The position numbers were made by a program, and so were the translations under genes. Shown here one piece after another: positions 12,901 to 21,737 of a stretch of 64,000 nt of DNA. Under the pieces are notes generated by a model that was not told the DNA's origin, ran no database searches, and worked only from the letters and a program-made list of their open reading frames with translations. The stretch spans positions 1 to 64,000 of the forward strand of contig CANNZV010001464.1 in NCBI GenBank assembly GCA_947561585.1. Reading direction: 5' to 3'. How positions within the stretch are numbered: position 1 is the first letter of the stretch; the number at the start of each line of letters is the position of its first letter. Origin of the DNA: Caprella mutica (taxonomy: Eukaryota; Arthropoda; Malacostraca; Amphipoda; Caprellidae).

Positions 12901-15900
12901 ATTAGATAGATAGCTACTTCTAATCATTTCAATGCTAGCTACTACATTCATATAAATTAAACCTCATTCTTACTAAATTCTGACACATTTATAGCCAAAT
13001 TAGCTAGTAGCTATATTTAATATCTTCAATTTACTCTCTATTCTACTGAAAGATTATTCCTTTTTACCAATTAAATAGCTTCATTTGTACCAAATAACTA
13101 TCATGTGTAGCTAATGTACATTTAGGTTGCCTATCCTCATATCTAACTTTTGACAATTAACTACAAACTAATTCTGTGTGTTTGACTTCTGTGAATGTTC
13201 CTAAGTGTGTGTTGCTAGTTTCCCAAGCGTGTGTTGCTAGTTTACCAAGCGTGTGTTGCTAGTTTCCCAAGTGTGTGTTGCTAGTTTACCAAGCGTGTGT
13301 TGCTAGTTTCCCAAGTGTGTGTTGCTAGTTTCCCAAGTGTGTGTTGCTAGTTTCCCAAGTGTGTGTTGCTAGTTTCCCAAGTGTGTTTTGCTAGTTTCCC
13401 AAGTGTGTGTTGCTAGTTTCCCAAGTGTGTGTTGCTAGTTTCCCAAGTGTATGTTGCTAGTTTCCCAAGCGTGTGTTGCTAGTTTCCCAAGCGTGTGTTG
13501 CTAGTTTCCCAAGTGTGTGTTGCTAGTTTCCCAAGTGTGTGTTGCTAGTTTCTCAAGTGTGTGTTGCTAGTTTCCCAAGTGTATGTTGCTAGTTTCCCAA
13601 GCGTGTGTTGCTAGTTTCCCAAGCGTGTGTTGCTAGTTTCCCAAGTGTGTGTTGCTAGTTTCCCAAGTGTGTGTTGCTAGTTTCTCAAGTGTGTGTTGCT
13701 AGTTTCCCATGTGTGTGTTGCTAGTTTCTCAAGTGTGTGTCGCTAGTTACCCAAGTGTGTGTTGCTAGTTTCCCAAGCGTGTGTTGCTAGTTTCCCAAGC
13801 GTGTGTTGCTAGTTTCCCAAGTGTGTGTTGCTAGTTTCCCAAGTGTGTGTTGCTAGTTTCCCAAGTGTGTGTTGCTAGTTTCCCAAGTGTGTGTTGCTAG
13901 TTTCCCAAGTGTGTGTTGCTAGTTTCCCAAGTGTGTGTTGCTAGTTTCCCAAGTGTGTGTTGCTAGTTTCCCAAGTGTGTGTTGCTAGTTTCCCAAGTGT
14001 GTGTTGCTAGTTTCCCAAGTGTGTGTTGCTAGTTTCCCAAGTGTGTGTTGCTAGTTTCCCAAGTGTGTGTTGCTAGTTTCCCAAGTGTGTGTTGCTAGTT
14101 TCCCAAGTGTGTGTTGCTAGTTTCTCAAGTGTGTGTTGCTAGTTTCCCAAGTGTGTGTTGCTAGTTTCCCAAGTTTGTGTTGCTAGTTTCTCAAGTGTGT
14201 GTTGCTAGTTTCCCAAGTGTGTGTTGCTAGTTACCCAAGTGCATTACACTCCCAAGTGCCTCACACCCCCCAAGTGCATTACCTCTCCCCAAGTGCATTA
14301 CTAACCAGAGAACGTACCCATCAGTTGTTAGCCGCTGCATCCCCGAGATCAAGGAAGTGACTCAGGCTATCAGCACTGCAGCAGGAGAAGCTGTAAAGAC
14401 TTCAGAGACTGAGACTCTAACGCTAGACACTCTCACTAAGGCTCTCAGGCACCTCGGCAGGTTCTATAAGTCCCGCAAGGTAGCATTCTATCACCTACAC
14501 TTTGCACGATATACACTAAATGTTCGATGGTTATTTTATTTTGTTAAAATGTGGTGAGGAGACATTTCAGTCTAGTATTTAGTATTTTATTTCAGATTAT
14601 GTTACTTTGTAGCTTGTACTTGTTCTAGTTTATTGTTTTCAACTTAAAATTGTAGCTACTGCATGCTGTATTATGCACATTTTAAGTTAAAGGTTAACCA
14701 TCAGCGATTACTTAGTAGCTAATATTACCCATTTGCATTCAAATTCATTATAAATAATAGACATATGAAGTTTTATCGAAAAATATTGTCTTTCTTAAAA
14801 TATTAATGTATAGTTGAACCATTGTTTATTGTTTCAAATATGTATTTATTTGCTTGCAGTATTTTTTTAGTATATTATCACATAATTCGTTATTGCATGT
14901 TGCCTTTCATTTCTACATCGCATAATATATGTTCATATATGCAAGTCAATATGAATATTATGATATTGATCTGCAAGGCAATTAAAGCTGCCTCTGACAT
15001 TTAGTAGCTATTATTTTAATAAATTATTATACGTTTTATAGATTATTTGCCTGCTTCTCTTCATTGGTATTATTTTTTCAGATGTGTATGCCTATACTTT
15101 TGTATATATTTTTTATTATTTTTTGTCATGTGCCTGCTGTTTTATTTATTATAATTTTACCCGCTTACGTATTGATTTGAATAAAATCCTTTTATTCAAT
15201 TGTTTATCATTGCTTTTCTATATCATGTTGCTAAATTTTTTAGCTTTTGTTAAATGACTGAATATTGTATATATTTTTTCTGGATAATATACCACCAAGT
15301 AGAGTAACCACATGCACAGTAGTTGGAAAGTGGGTGGTTACTTAGATCACGAATTTATTTGACCTCTCTTTCCAAGTAGTTACTGTGATGATACACTAGT
15401 TTTTCTCAATCTCTAAAATTAGAATTAGGTCTCTTACTCTCTAAATATTCACTCTCTAAATTTAGACATTAGATTCCTCACTAGTTTTTTTCCACCAGGT
15501 ACTAGAGGGAGTTGTTGAGGATGTGAGGGCGAACTGGCACCTCATTTTAGGTTTTCTAGTCATCACGAAGCTAGCGGCGTTGCTTTGGATTTTCCTCCTC
15601 CGCTTCATCTCCACTTTCCTCATCTGGTTCTCAATGGTTGCCTTCATAGCACTGTGTGGATTCGGTGAGAAAACTTTTGTGGTAGAAGAAATGCAGTGAT
15701 TTTACTGTTCAGCTTGAAGATTTTTTTACGTAGCTATTGTTAATTAATTTTTATTTTCATTTGTACCCATGATACCTTCATATTTAATTAATCTTGTTTG
15801 GTAAAAATACGATGAAAGTTAAATGAAAATTATTAGCTAGCTATGTCGTTTTTTCTGATATGACCGAAAAGGTGGAACAGACTGATAATACATAAATATC

Positions 15901-18900
15901 CTTAAAGGCGACTTCACGCGATCAATATTATTGAGAATATTTACTAATTATATCAATATAGCTATTGTCAATAATATTAATCGTGTGAAGCCGCATTAAG
16001 CGTAACTCAATTGCCCTTCCTATTTTCTTTCCTCAAAGGCTCCCCATTTCTCTCCCTATTTAAGTTTACCTCGTACCCAACAGGTGGTTACTACTCAATG
16101 GATAAGTACCTCCACCTGAGAGCCAATGCACAGGCCATGAAGAACATGTCCCTCACCAGGGATGAACCCATGACTCTAACAGAGCTGAGGTTCACAGACG
16201 AGCTGAATAGGTACAGTGAACTGGAGACAACTTGGCTGGTGATCTTCTGCATCATTGCCGTGGTGCTTGTCGTGGTGGTGCTCCTGCTCATCATTCTCAG
16301 GAAGAGGATTGGCATTGCTGTGGCCCTTATTGGACAGGCTAGCAAGTGAGGAATTGGATGGTTGTAATATTTTGAGTAGCTAGTTTGGAAATTCTGTTGG
16401 TTTAGTTTGACAAAATTTTACTCAAATTTTTTTGATGAAGTTAGGTCTAATTTTTTATCTTGAATAACTCCTAGCTTTCTAATCTTTGAATATTGTGGTT
16501 ACCTGTGATACCTAATAGAATTAAAGTTCCTGGTCTGCATTTTAACCAATTTTTCGGATCTCTTTACTTTTACTGTCAGAGAAAAAATTCGGACCGTAAA
16601 AGTAGCTAAATCAAACAGTTTCGGACCAAAGCTCAACTAATACTATTTTTGTTTCAGAGCTGTGGCTGACATGATGTCCACTCTCTTGCTACCCATCATA
16701 CCCTACCTTCTGCAGCTGATAACTCTAGCCGCTTTCTGCGTGATAGCTGTGTACCTTGCCAGCACAGGTCGCCCCAGATATGAAGTCACCTGCTCTAGTG
16801 ACACTTGCTGTCCTGGAGTAGAGGAAGGAGCTGAATGCAATCCCGAAGAATTCACTTTGGGTGCAACTTGTCCAACTGCCAGCTGTCAATTCAAAGAATA
16901 TTTTGAGAACCCGCACATAGCCCGCCTACAGGTTAGTGGTAGCTACCTTCATTTTTTTCTTTCTAAATCTAAATATGTTAAGTAGTAAGTAGCTAGCTAG
17001 TATCTTTCTTGGTCTATTTGTATTTATTTTTATTCAACATAATTTTTTAATATTTTCTTTCACATTCCATCCATATAACTTATAACTTTCTTTATTTTGT
17101 CAGATCTACAACGTGTTCGCTCTGTTCTGGAACCTGTTCTTCATCTCCGCATTTAACGAAATGGTGCTAGCAGGTGCCTTTGCCTCGTGGTACTGGGCCT
17201 TTGATAAGAGCAAAGACCTGCCTATGATGCCCGTCACCAGGAGTGTTGGCAGAACTCTCAGGTAATTGAAGAGTGATAAATTTGTCTACATAGTTCTAGT
17301 AGGAATTATTAATTAGTGTATTTTAAAAGGGTTTTAGCCCTGAAAACCTAATATTTGAGCTTACCAGGATCTTGATTAATCGATTTTAGTCAAAAATAAC
17401 ATTAAAGTATACATTCTGTCACTAACGAACCCATCCGGTTTGTCAGAGTAGAGCCCACCCTCCCCTGTACCCCCAACCAGATCGCTAATCTAATCTTAGA
17501 TAAATAGGATAGTACCTATTAACCTAGGATGGAATATACCGGCCACCTAGCTATTACTCTTATCAATGTTAGCTAGCTATTTATTTGCTTAGCTATATCT
17601 TATTTATAGTGGAATATTGTTTATATTCGTATATTCATGAATAATTTGTATAATTGTATGATTATCAGTTGGGAAAGATAGCTAATCAAAGATGAACTTA
17701 AATCACCATCATCAAACTAAGTTGGTGATTTTGTTTTTCATGTGATCTGAATATGTTTTCGTCAACAGTAGCTACTTTTTTATGAATACGTATTCCAAGA
17801 TTACCAATTTAATTACAAGGAGAAAATATTTAATTCACTTAATTTTTCTATCAAGTAGTTAATTCAATAATGAAATGAAATGTTATGAAAATAATGCTCA
17901 TCTCCAAATATTTATTTTTTCATAGTTACTTTTTTCTTTAGAATCAAAATATTATTATGTTAGAGTTAGACAGTTATACCATCTATTCGAATCTACTATA
18001 CTGTTTTCTAACTCTCCTCACTGTGTGTTTCAGGTACCACATAGGTACCATAGCATTTGGTTCCCTGATCATAGCCATAGTGCGCATGATCAGACTTCTC
18101 TTCGAGTACATTGACCGCAAGATTAAGGAGAAGACAGACAATGTGCTGGTGAAGTGTCTGTCCTGTTGCTGCAGATGCTGTTTGTGGTGTCTCGAAAAGT
18201 TCCTCAAATTCGTCAACAGGTTTGACTTCATCTTGCTGAAGTGTAAAGGGCCGTACACACGCAGGGTTTTTTAAGTCTTTCCACCAGACTTTTTGCTAAG
18301 CTCCTCCTACTTTTTCCACGAGAATAAAAGAAAAAACGATATACATAATTATTATTTATTTTAGTTGTTATCCTTGATACCTGCAGGTATCATGGATAGT
18401 AGGAATTATTTATTTATTATTATTCATTTTAGTTGTTATCCTTGATACCTGCAGGTATCACGGATAACAACTAAAATAAATAATAATTATAAGGTTTTTC
18501 TTATATTCTCGTGGAAAAAGTAGGAGGAGCTCAGCAAAAAGTAAAAACCCTGTGTGTGTACGGCCCTTTACAGATGTAGTTTGTTGGCAGAGCTAATTTA
18601 CTAGTTAGCTATAATACTATACTGTTGTGATAATCATGATTATATGATTTCATATTTGTTCAACATCTTATCTTACATTTTATAGTAGAATTCACCAACT
18701 TGAATAATAGACACATTTCAAGATTAGCTACCCAATTTTCCATCTATAATCTCTTATTATTGCATATTTATTTTTTCTGATGATCTAAATAATGATATCT
18801 CCTAACTATAGCTAATATCTTCTAACTATAGCTAATATCTTCTAACTATAGCTTATATCTTCTAACTATAGCTTATATCTTCTAACTATAGCTTATATCT

Positions 18901-20213
18901 TCTAACTATAGCTTATATCTTCTAACTATAGCTAGCTAATATCTTTTCAGGAACGCGTACATCTACTGCGCCATCTACGGAAACAACTTCTGCTCCTCCG
19001 CACGAAAAAGCTTCTCCCTCCTAATGAGAAACATTCTGAGAGTTGTGGTGCTAGATAAGGTGAGTGGTGGTGCTAGATAAGGTGAGTGGTGGTGCTAGAT
19101 AAGGTGAGTGGTGGTGCTAGATAAGGTGAGTGGTGGTGCTAGATAAGGTGAGTGGTGGTGCTAGATAAGGTGAGTGATGGTGCTAGATAAGGTGAGTGGT
19201 GGTGCTAGATAAGGTGAGTGATGGTGCTAGATAAGGTGAGTGGTGGTGCTAGATAAGGTGAGTGGTGGTGTTAGATAAGGTGAGTGGTGGTGCTAGATAA
19301 GGTGAGTGGTGGTGCTAGATAAGGTGAGTGGTGGTGCTAGATAAGGTGAGTGGTGGTGCTAGATAAGGTGAGTGGTGGTGCTAGATAAGGTGAGTGGTGG
19401 TGTTAGATAAGGTGAGTGGTGGTGCTAGATAAGGTGAGTGGTGGTGCTAGATAAGGTGAGTGATGGTGCTAGATAAGGTGAGTGGTGGTGCTAGATAAGG
19501 TGAGTGATGGTGCTAGATAAGGTGAGTGATGGTGCTAGATAAGGTGAGTGGTGGTGCTAGATAAGGTGAGTGGTGGTGCTAGATAAGGTGAGTGGTGGTG
19601 CTAGATAAGGTGAGTGTTAGATTTATTACCCAACCTTTCCTTTTTTTATAAAATATTTATAAACCTCCCCTGTGTAAAGTGCATAGTTCTGTAGATTTAA
19701 AATCAGGAAAATATACTCTATGAAATGAATTAACCATTAGATATCACCAACCAAGGCTTTGTCATGTTCCAAGTTTTAGGGTTTTCATCAGGTCTTAGTA
19801 ATCTTCACTGACGAATACTTTTAAATTTTATTGAGTAGCTAGCTAGTATATATAGCCTAACTTCATTTTGTTATCCTCTAAAGGTGACTGACTTCCTGCT
19901 CTTCATCGGCAAACTGGTTGTGACGGGAGGCATCACCCTCCTTGCGTTCTTCGTGTTCAGTGGCGGTATTCCAGGCCTCCAGGAGGAGTTACCCCACACC
20001 AATTACTACCTCGCCATCGTCCTCATCATCGCCATCGTGAGTTACTTCATCGTTAGCGCCTTCTTCTCCGTGTACGAGATAGGTGTGGACACGCTCTTCC
20101 TGTGCTTTCTGGAGGACACAGAGAGGAATGACGGCACTGAGGACAAGCCTTACTTCATGTCTAAGGACCTCATGAAAATACTGCACAAGGAGAACAAATT
20201 CAAAGAGGAGTGA
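3954..20213 (+). CDS. Choline transporter-like protein (CTL/SLC44 family), 13 coding exons, complete
   Basis: Coding exons: 3954-3990, 4204-4326, 4699-4865, 10385-10562, 10936-11090, 14309-14479, 15499-15664, 16084-16345, 16658-16931, 17104-17261, 18034-18219, 18951-19059, 19884-20213. All junctions are GT-AG, all phases agree, and the sum is 2316 nt (771 residues plus stop). CTL proteins are multi-pass carriers of choline and related amines in plasma and organelle membranes. Family marks seen: the N-terminal [78 protein letters not shown] and [18 protein letters not shown]. Predicted membrane segments are near residues 34-56, 292-312, 315-333, 383-404, 429-454, 514-540, 566-590, 665-690 and 703-725. 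A long Cys-containing extracellular loop lies between the first two. A Cys cluster follows segment 7 (about 604-615). An in-frame TAA two codons upstream of ATG 3954 supports the start. Length is slightly above the usual 650-720. The paralogue is not assigned. Confidence 0.95.
4204..4326 (+). CDS. CTL coding exon 2, first membrane segment
   Basis: The acceptor cttgcag precedes GA AAA CCC, which completes the split Gly codon. It encodes [12 protein letters not shown], a family signature, then the first hydrophobic segment. The donor G|GTTAGT leaves a phase-1 junction. Confidence 0.95.
4699..4865 (+). CDS. CTL coding exon 3
   Basis: Acceptor tctctcag. It encodes [15 protein letters not shown] and later [13 protein letters not shown], both highly conserved in SLC44. 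It ends CCA CAG followed by GTAGGG and a run of ten Gs (4869-4878), a G-rich intron start. Confidence 0.96.
4998..8882. repeat. 26-bp minisatellite array (about 150 copies) inside CTL intron 3
   Basis: Two main unit types alternate: one reading tatgtcttctatctattc then tctttatt, and one reading catgtcctttacctattc then cctttatt. The sense strand is almost pure pyrimidine plus A, and the standard units contain no AG dinucleotide. Since 26 is not divisible by 3 and no unit has a stop in any sense frame, all three forward frames stay open for about 1300 codons; these are artefacts. Larger blocks recur: the units with tttatatc at about 6930-7070 reappear at about 8140-8260, and a catgcccttt...atctcttctc block recurs near 5830, 6115 and 7310. 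The last 150 bp (8730-8880) decay into tttacgtcttctatc variants. Confidence 0.97.
8992..10273 (-). mobile_element. Tc1/mariner-superfamily element with TA target duplication, DD37D type
   Basis: Terminal inverted repeats of about 28 bp begin CAGGGTGGGGC at both ends (one mismatch) and are flanked by TA (8990-8991 and 10274-10275). The element is about 1.28 kb and carries a transposase on the minus strand, split into two overlapping frames. It sits in the diverged tail of the 26-bp array of CTL intron 3, so it arrived after that sequence. TIRs and coding region are well preserved, which suggests a fairly recent insertion. Confidence 0.95.
9069..10119 (-). pseudogene. Tc1/mariner transposase, broken by one frameshift
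   Basis: Reading begins at 10119 ([20 protein letters not shown]) and stays open to 9658 (153 codons). This covers the paired helix-turn-helix DNA-binding region with a GRPR-type motif and reaches the first catalytic Asp in IVWSD (residue 144). The rest is in another frame, 9707-9069 (212 codons), and contains FQQDGATSH (second Asp, residue 98 of that frame) and [12 protein letters not shown] (third Asp). Exactly 37 residues separate these two Asp, the DD37D (maT-like) spacing. The frame change falls just after the first catalytic Asp, so this copy probably makes no active enzyme. Confidence 0.9.
10385..10562 (+). CDS. CTL coding exon 4
   Basis: Acceptor taatccgcag. It starts [15 protein letters not shown] and continues with Cys-bearing sequence of the large extracellular loop to YYVKSDN. 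The donor A|GTGAGC is phase 1. CVxxCP is typical of SLC44. Confidence 0.95.
10936..11090 (+). CDS. CTL coding exon 5
   Basis: The acceptor cacactag precedes GG GCA AAC CGC, giving [16 protein letters not shown]. It ends AAT ATA CAG CAG before GTAGAG, phase 0. It is part of the extracellular loop; RCIP is the conserved Cys motif. Confidence 0.9.
11091..13202 (+). other. CTL intron 5, unique part
   Basis: AT-rich intron sequence with many TAGCTA-type motifs. At 11150-11400 there are loose repeats of ttgtggtattagttcacatc and ggtatctg. No exon-like or transposase sequence seen. Confidence 0.7.
13203..14240. repeat. 22-bp minisatellite array (about 47 copies) in CTL intron 5
   Basis: Units are gtgtgttgctagtttccc plus aagt or aagc, with few substitutions. 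The array is followed at once by three or four degenerate ccaagtgcattac copies (14241-14300) that run into the acceptor ctaaccag of exon 6 at 14308. Array-derived sequence therefore reaches within a few bases of a splice site. Confidence 0.95.
14309..14479 (+). CDS. CTL coding exon 6
   Basis: 171 nt, phase 0 at both ends. The acceptor ctaaccag is the one that gives the frame [19 protein letters not shown] and ends YKSRK before GTAGCA. Another AG two bases downstream would break the frame. This part of the loop is variable in the family, so the left boundary is slightly less certain than the others. Confidence 0.85.
14480..15498 (+). other. CTL intron 6
   Basis: Begins GTAGCA and ends ttccaccag. 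AT-rich, with no element or repeat family recognised. Confidence 0.7.
15499..15664 (+). CDS. CTL coding exon 7, membrane segments 2-3
   Basis: Acceptor ttccaccag. It encodes [19 protein letters not shown] and the hydrophobic pair ending [14 protein letters not shown]. The donor G|GTGAGA is phase 1. Matches the SLC44 segment with WFSIV...GFG. Confidence 0.95.
15902..15999. mobile_element. Short MITE with TTAA flanks (piggyBac-like) in CTL intron 7
   Basis: TTAA at 15902-15905 and 15996-15999 bounds inverted arms of about 23 bp: aggcgacttcacgcgatcaa on the left and its near complement ending tgtgaagccgca on the right. The element is about 90 bp. TTAA duplication is characteristic of piggyBac-superfamily transposition; no coding sequence is present. 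Confidence 0.65.
16084..16345 (+). CDS. CTL coding exon 8, membrane segment 4
   Basis: Acceptor acccaacag. It encodes [20 protein letters not shown], then a hydrophobic segment (residues 383-404) and [15 protein letters not shown]. The donor AA|GTGAGG splits a Lys codon (phase 2). Confidence 0.95.
16658..16931 (+). CDS. CTL coding exon 9, membrane segment 5
   Basis: Acceptor tttgtttcag. It completes Lys and reads [20 protein letters not shown], giving the family motif EASKA(V/I)..STLLFPIxP in the form [19 protein letters not shown] Cys-rich extracellular stretch follows. It ends CTA CAG before GTTAGT. Confidence 0.96.
17104..17261 (+). CDS. CTL coding exon 10, membrane segment 6
   Basis: Acceptor ttttgtcag. 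It encodes [20 protein letters not shown] and [19 protein letters not shown], among the most conserved SLC44 stretches. The donor AG|GTAATT is phase 2. Confidence 0.97.
17262..18033 (+). other. CTL intron 10
   Basis: Begins GTAATT and ends gtgtttcag. AT-rich with TAGCTA-type motifs. No repeat array or coding remnant seen. Confidence 0.7.
18034..18219 (+). CDS. CTL coding exon 11, membrane segment 7 and Cys cluster
   Basis: Acceptor tgtgtttcag. It encodes [19 protein letters not shown] and [14 protein letters not shown], then [20 protein letters not shown]. The Cys-rich cytosolic cluster is typical of SLC44. The donor AG|GTTTGA is phase 2 and weaker than the other donors of this gene. Confidence 0.96.
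18246..18568. mobile_element. Foldback/MITE element, family B, in CTL intron 11
   Basis: Long palindromic element whose arms start AAGGGCCGTACACACG and contain aagtctttccaccagac and gctcctcctactttttcc. TA flanks both ends (18244-18245, 18569-18570). The centre, with the cctgcagg palindrome, is duplicated (about 18368-18400 and 18425-18470). Relatives occur at 38627-38790 and 44054-44318. It starts only about 25 bp after the exon 11 donor. Confidence 0.85.
18801..18950 (+). repeat. 20-bp array of branch-point-like repeats ending in the exon 12 acceptor
   Basis: Seven 20-bp units of the form tctaactatagcttatatct cover 18801-18940. Each contains CTAAC, a match to the metazoan branch-point consensus. 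The array ends gctagctaatatcttttcag, where the polypyrimidine tract and AG look like a mutated further copy (atatctttt against atatcttct). The acceptor of exon 12 therefore seems to lie within the repeat array. Confidence 0.9.
18951..19059 (+). CDS. CTL coding exon 12, flanked by splice-signal arrays
   Basis: Acceptor atcttttcag. It encodes [20 protein letters not shown] and [12 protein letters not shown], conserved in SLC44. It ends GAT AAG at the donor GTGAGTG, phase 0. The last 15 exonic nt and first 7 intronic nt form unit 1 of a 26-copy array. Confidence 0.96.
19045..19616 (+). repeat. 22-bp array of 26 tandem 5' splice sites (exon 12 / intron 12 boundary)
   Basis: The array is 572 bp, exactly 26 units of 22 bp. 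Each unit is 15 nt matching the exon end (GTGGTGCTAGATAAG) followed by GTGAGTG. All 26 copies keep AAG|GTGAGTG, a strong U1 match. The differences I saw lie outside it: five units have GAT in place of GGT and two have TTAG in place of CTAG. Splicing at the first donor keeps the CTL frame. Splicing at any later donor reads VSGGAR or VSDGAR and then TAA. Confidence 0.97.
19617..19883 (+). other. CTL intron 12, unique 3' part
   Basis: Follows the donor array and ends cctctaaag at exon 13. Nothing else recognised. Confidence 0.8.
19884..20213 (+). CDS. CTL coding exon 13 (terminal)
   Basis: The acceptor cctctaaag precedes GTG ACT GAC. It encodes [18 protein letters not shown], two hydrophobic segments and the conserved ending [17 protein letters not shown] then [13 protein letters not shown], finishing KFKEE and TGA at 20211-20213. 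Confidence 0.97.
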   Translation: MTDFLLFIGKLVVTGGITLLAFFVFSGGIPGLQEELPHTNYYLAIVLIIAIVSYFIVSAFFSVYEIGVDTLFLCFLEDTERNDGTEDKPYFMSKDLMKILHKENKFKEE

Positions 20214-20283
20214 AGTCCTTTAGTTCTGTTCTTTTAATGGTTTATTTGTTTGGAGGAGACATTTTACTGGTATGAGTGTGTCA

Positions 20284-20289
20284 AATAAA
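20284..20289 (+). terminator. Polyadenylation signal of the CTL gene
   Basis: AATAAA about 70 bp after the CTL stop codon, followed by a T/GT-rich stretch (tttgtctgtgttatttgtt) that fits a downstream element. Confidence 0.7.
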
Positions 20290-21280
20290 CACATTTGTCT
20301 GTGTTATTTGTTAGCTACTTTGATTACTCGTCCTATCGGTACTGAAGTTAAAAAGGGAATCGTTCCTTTTTCGATTTATTTTATATTTTCTTCATTATCT
20401 AATCTTTACTTCAATAAGCGATTCAAATAGTCCTTTTTCCTATAAAAATCACCCTTGGAAAGGTGTTTTTCTTTGAAATCTACTTGCATTTATTAACTAG
20501 ATTTACGGACAGGGATTTTTTTGCAATTATGCACTCTTAATAGGGTTTGAGATGCTATAAAATCTCTTTTTTTTCTCTCTTCTATTTTCTATGTAATTAC
20601 ATGTTAATGGATATGCAATGACGCAAAGTCACTGCCTATCTTTTCACCATTGTAAAAGTTACTACTTTATATATAATGTAACTCAATGCTCATGAATGGA
20701 ATCAGAGACAATAATCGTTACATTCCGCCATTTTAAAAGACAATATCTTGCTAGTACCTAATTTTAAGGGCATTGTAGTGTCCAACCCACTGTTGTGACT
20801 TCATTGGTGTGTTCCTATTGTTAAGACACTTTTTTGTGATTAGAGTAAGTGAATAGTTACTTTATTGGCAACTTGATGTCACAAAGAATCTCACAAATAT
20901 ATGAAATATGAGAAAATATAATGAGAATCTCTTAATTTGAGGAGAATCTTGAAATATGAGAAATAAGAGAGGATTCTAAATATGAGGAGAATATCTAATT
21001 ACTGAAGAAAATATCTGAATAGTGAAACAATTTTTAATTGAGAATAAATAATACCCTAAAGTCTCTAAGTTGAAAAACTAGACACTAGATATTGGCCACT
21101 CGATGTAACTAATAAGAATTTATTTCTCAATAACTACTAAGGAAATGTCACAACTAGTGAAAATTTTATATTGGATAGTTAGCTACTTGCAATGATTTAT
21201 CTCACAAATATATCTAAAATAATAGGTCATTGTATAGCTAGTAGGAAAATCTGTAAGCAAATTTGTGCGAGATTTAAAAT

Positions 21281-21416
21281 AAATTCCAAGTTATCGGACG
21301 GTTCCACATTTTCGGAAACTTCAGAAATGTTGATAATAAAAGTAAAATAATAATTACTAGCTACTTTTTTCTTAGGAGTCCAAAAAATGTGTAACTGTCC
21401 GATAACTCGAAACTTA
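21281..21416. mobile_element. MITE-like inverted-repeat element, family A, second copy
   Basis: The left arm contains ccaagttatcggacggttcc and cacattttcgg; the right arm 21380-21416 is its near complement, ending gataactcgaaactta. The arms match those of the element at 3576-3724. Confidence 0.7.
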
Positions 21417-21560
21417 CCCCCATGATTATCATTAGGAAATATCTATATTGTGACACGCATCTTGGCGCTAAATTTAACCGGCTAACTCCCTCTAAAATGC
21501 TTTATTAGAAACCCCCCCCCCCCCCCTACCCGCTTCTTTAGAAAAAATTGAATATCAATA

Positions 21561-21737
21561 AGGTTGTGACAATATGCATTTAAAATCATAGACCTTAAGA
21601 ATATCATTGGCGAAACGAAATAAAATGGTATTGAATACTATATAGGTACCGCTGGTTTAGAACGATTTAATAGTCTGATTCAATCCGTCTATAAAATTTT
21701 CTGGATCTATGATTTTAAACGTATATTGTCACAACCC
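21561..21737. mobile_element. MITE-like inverted-repeat element, family C
   Basis: Arms of about 35 bp: aggttgtgacaatatgcatt then taaaatcatagacc on the left, and the complement ending gtatattgtcacaaccct on the right. The element is about 177 bp with no coding capacity. Confidence 0.7.

Noticed and set aside
16545..16632. Possible hairpin in CTL intron 8 (acttttactgtc with gaccgtaaaagt)
   Set aside because: Arms are short and imperfect, and no second copy was seen.
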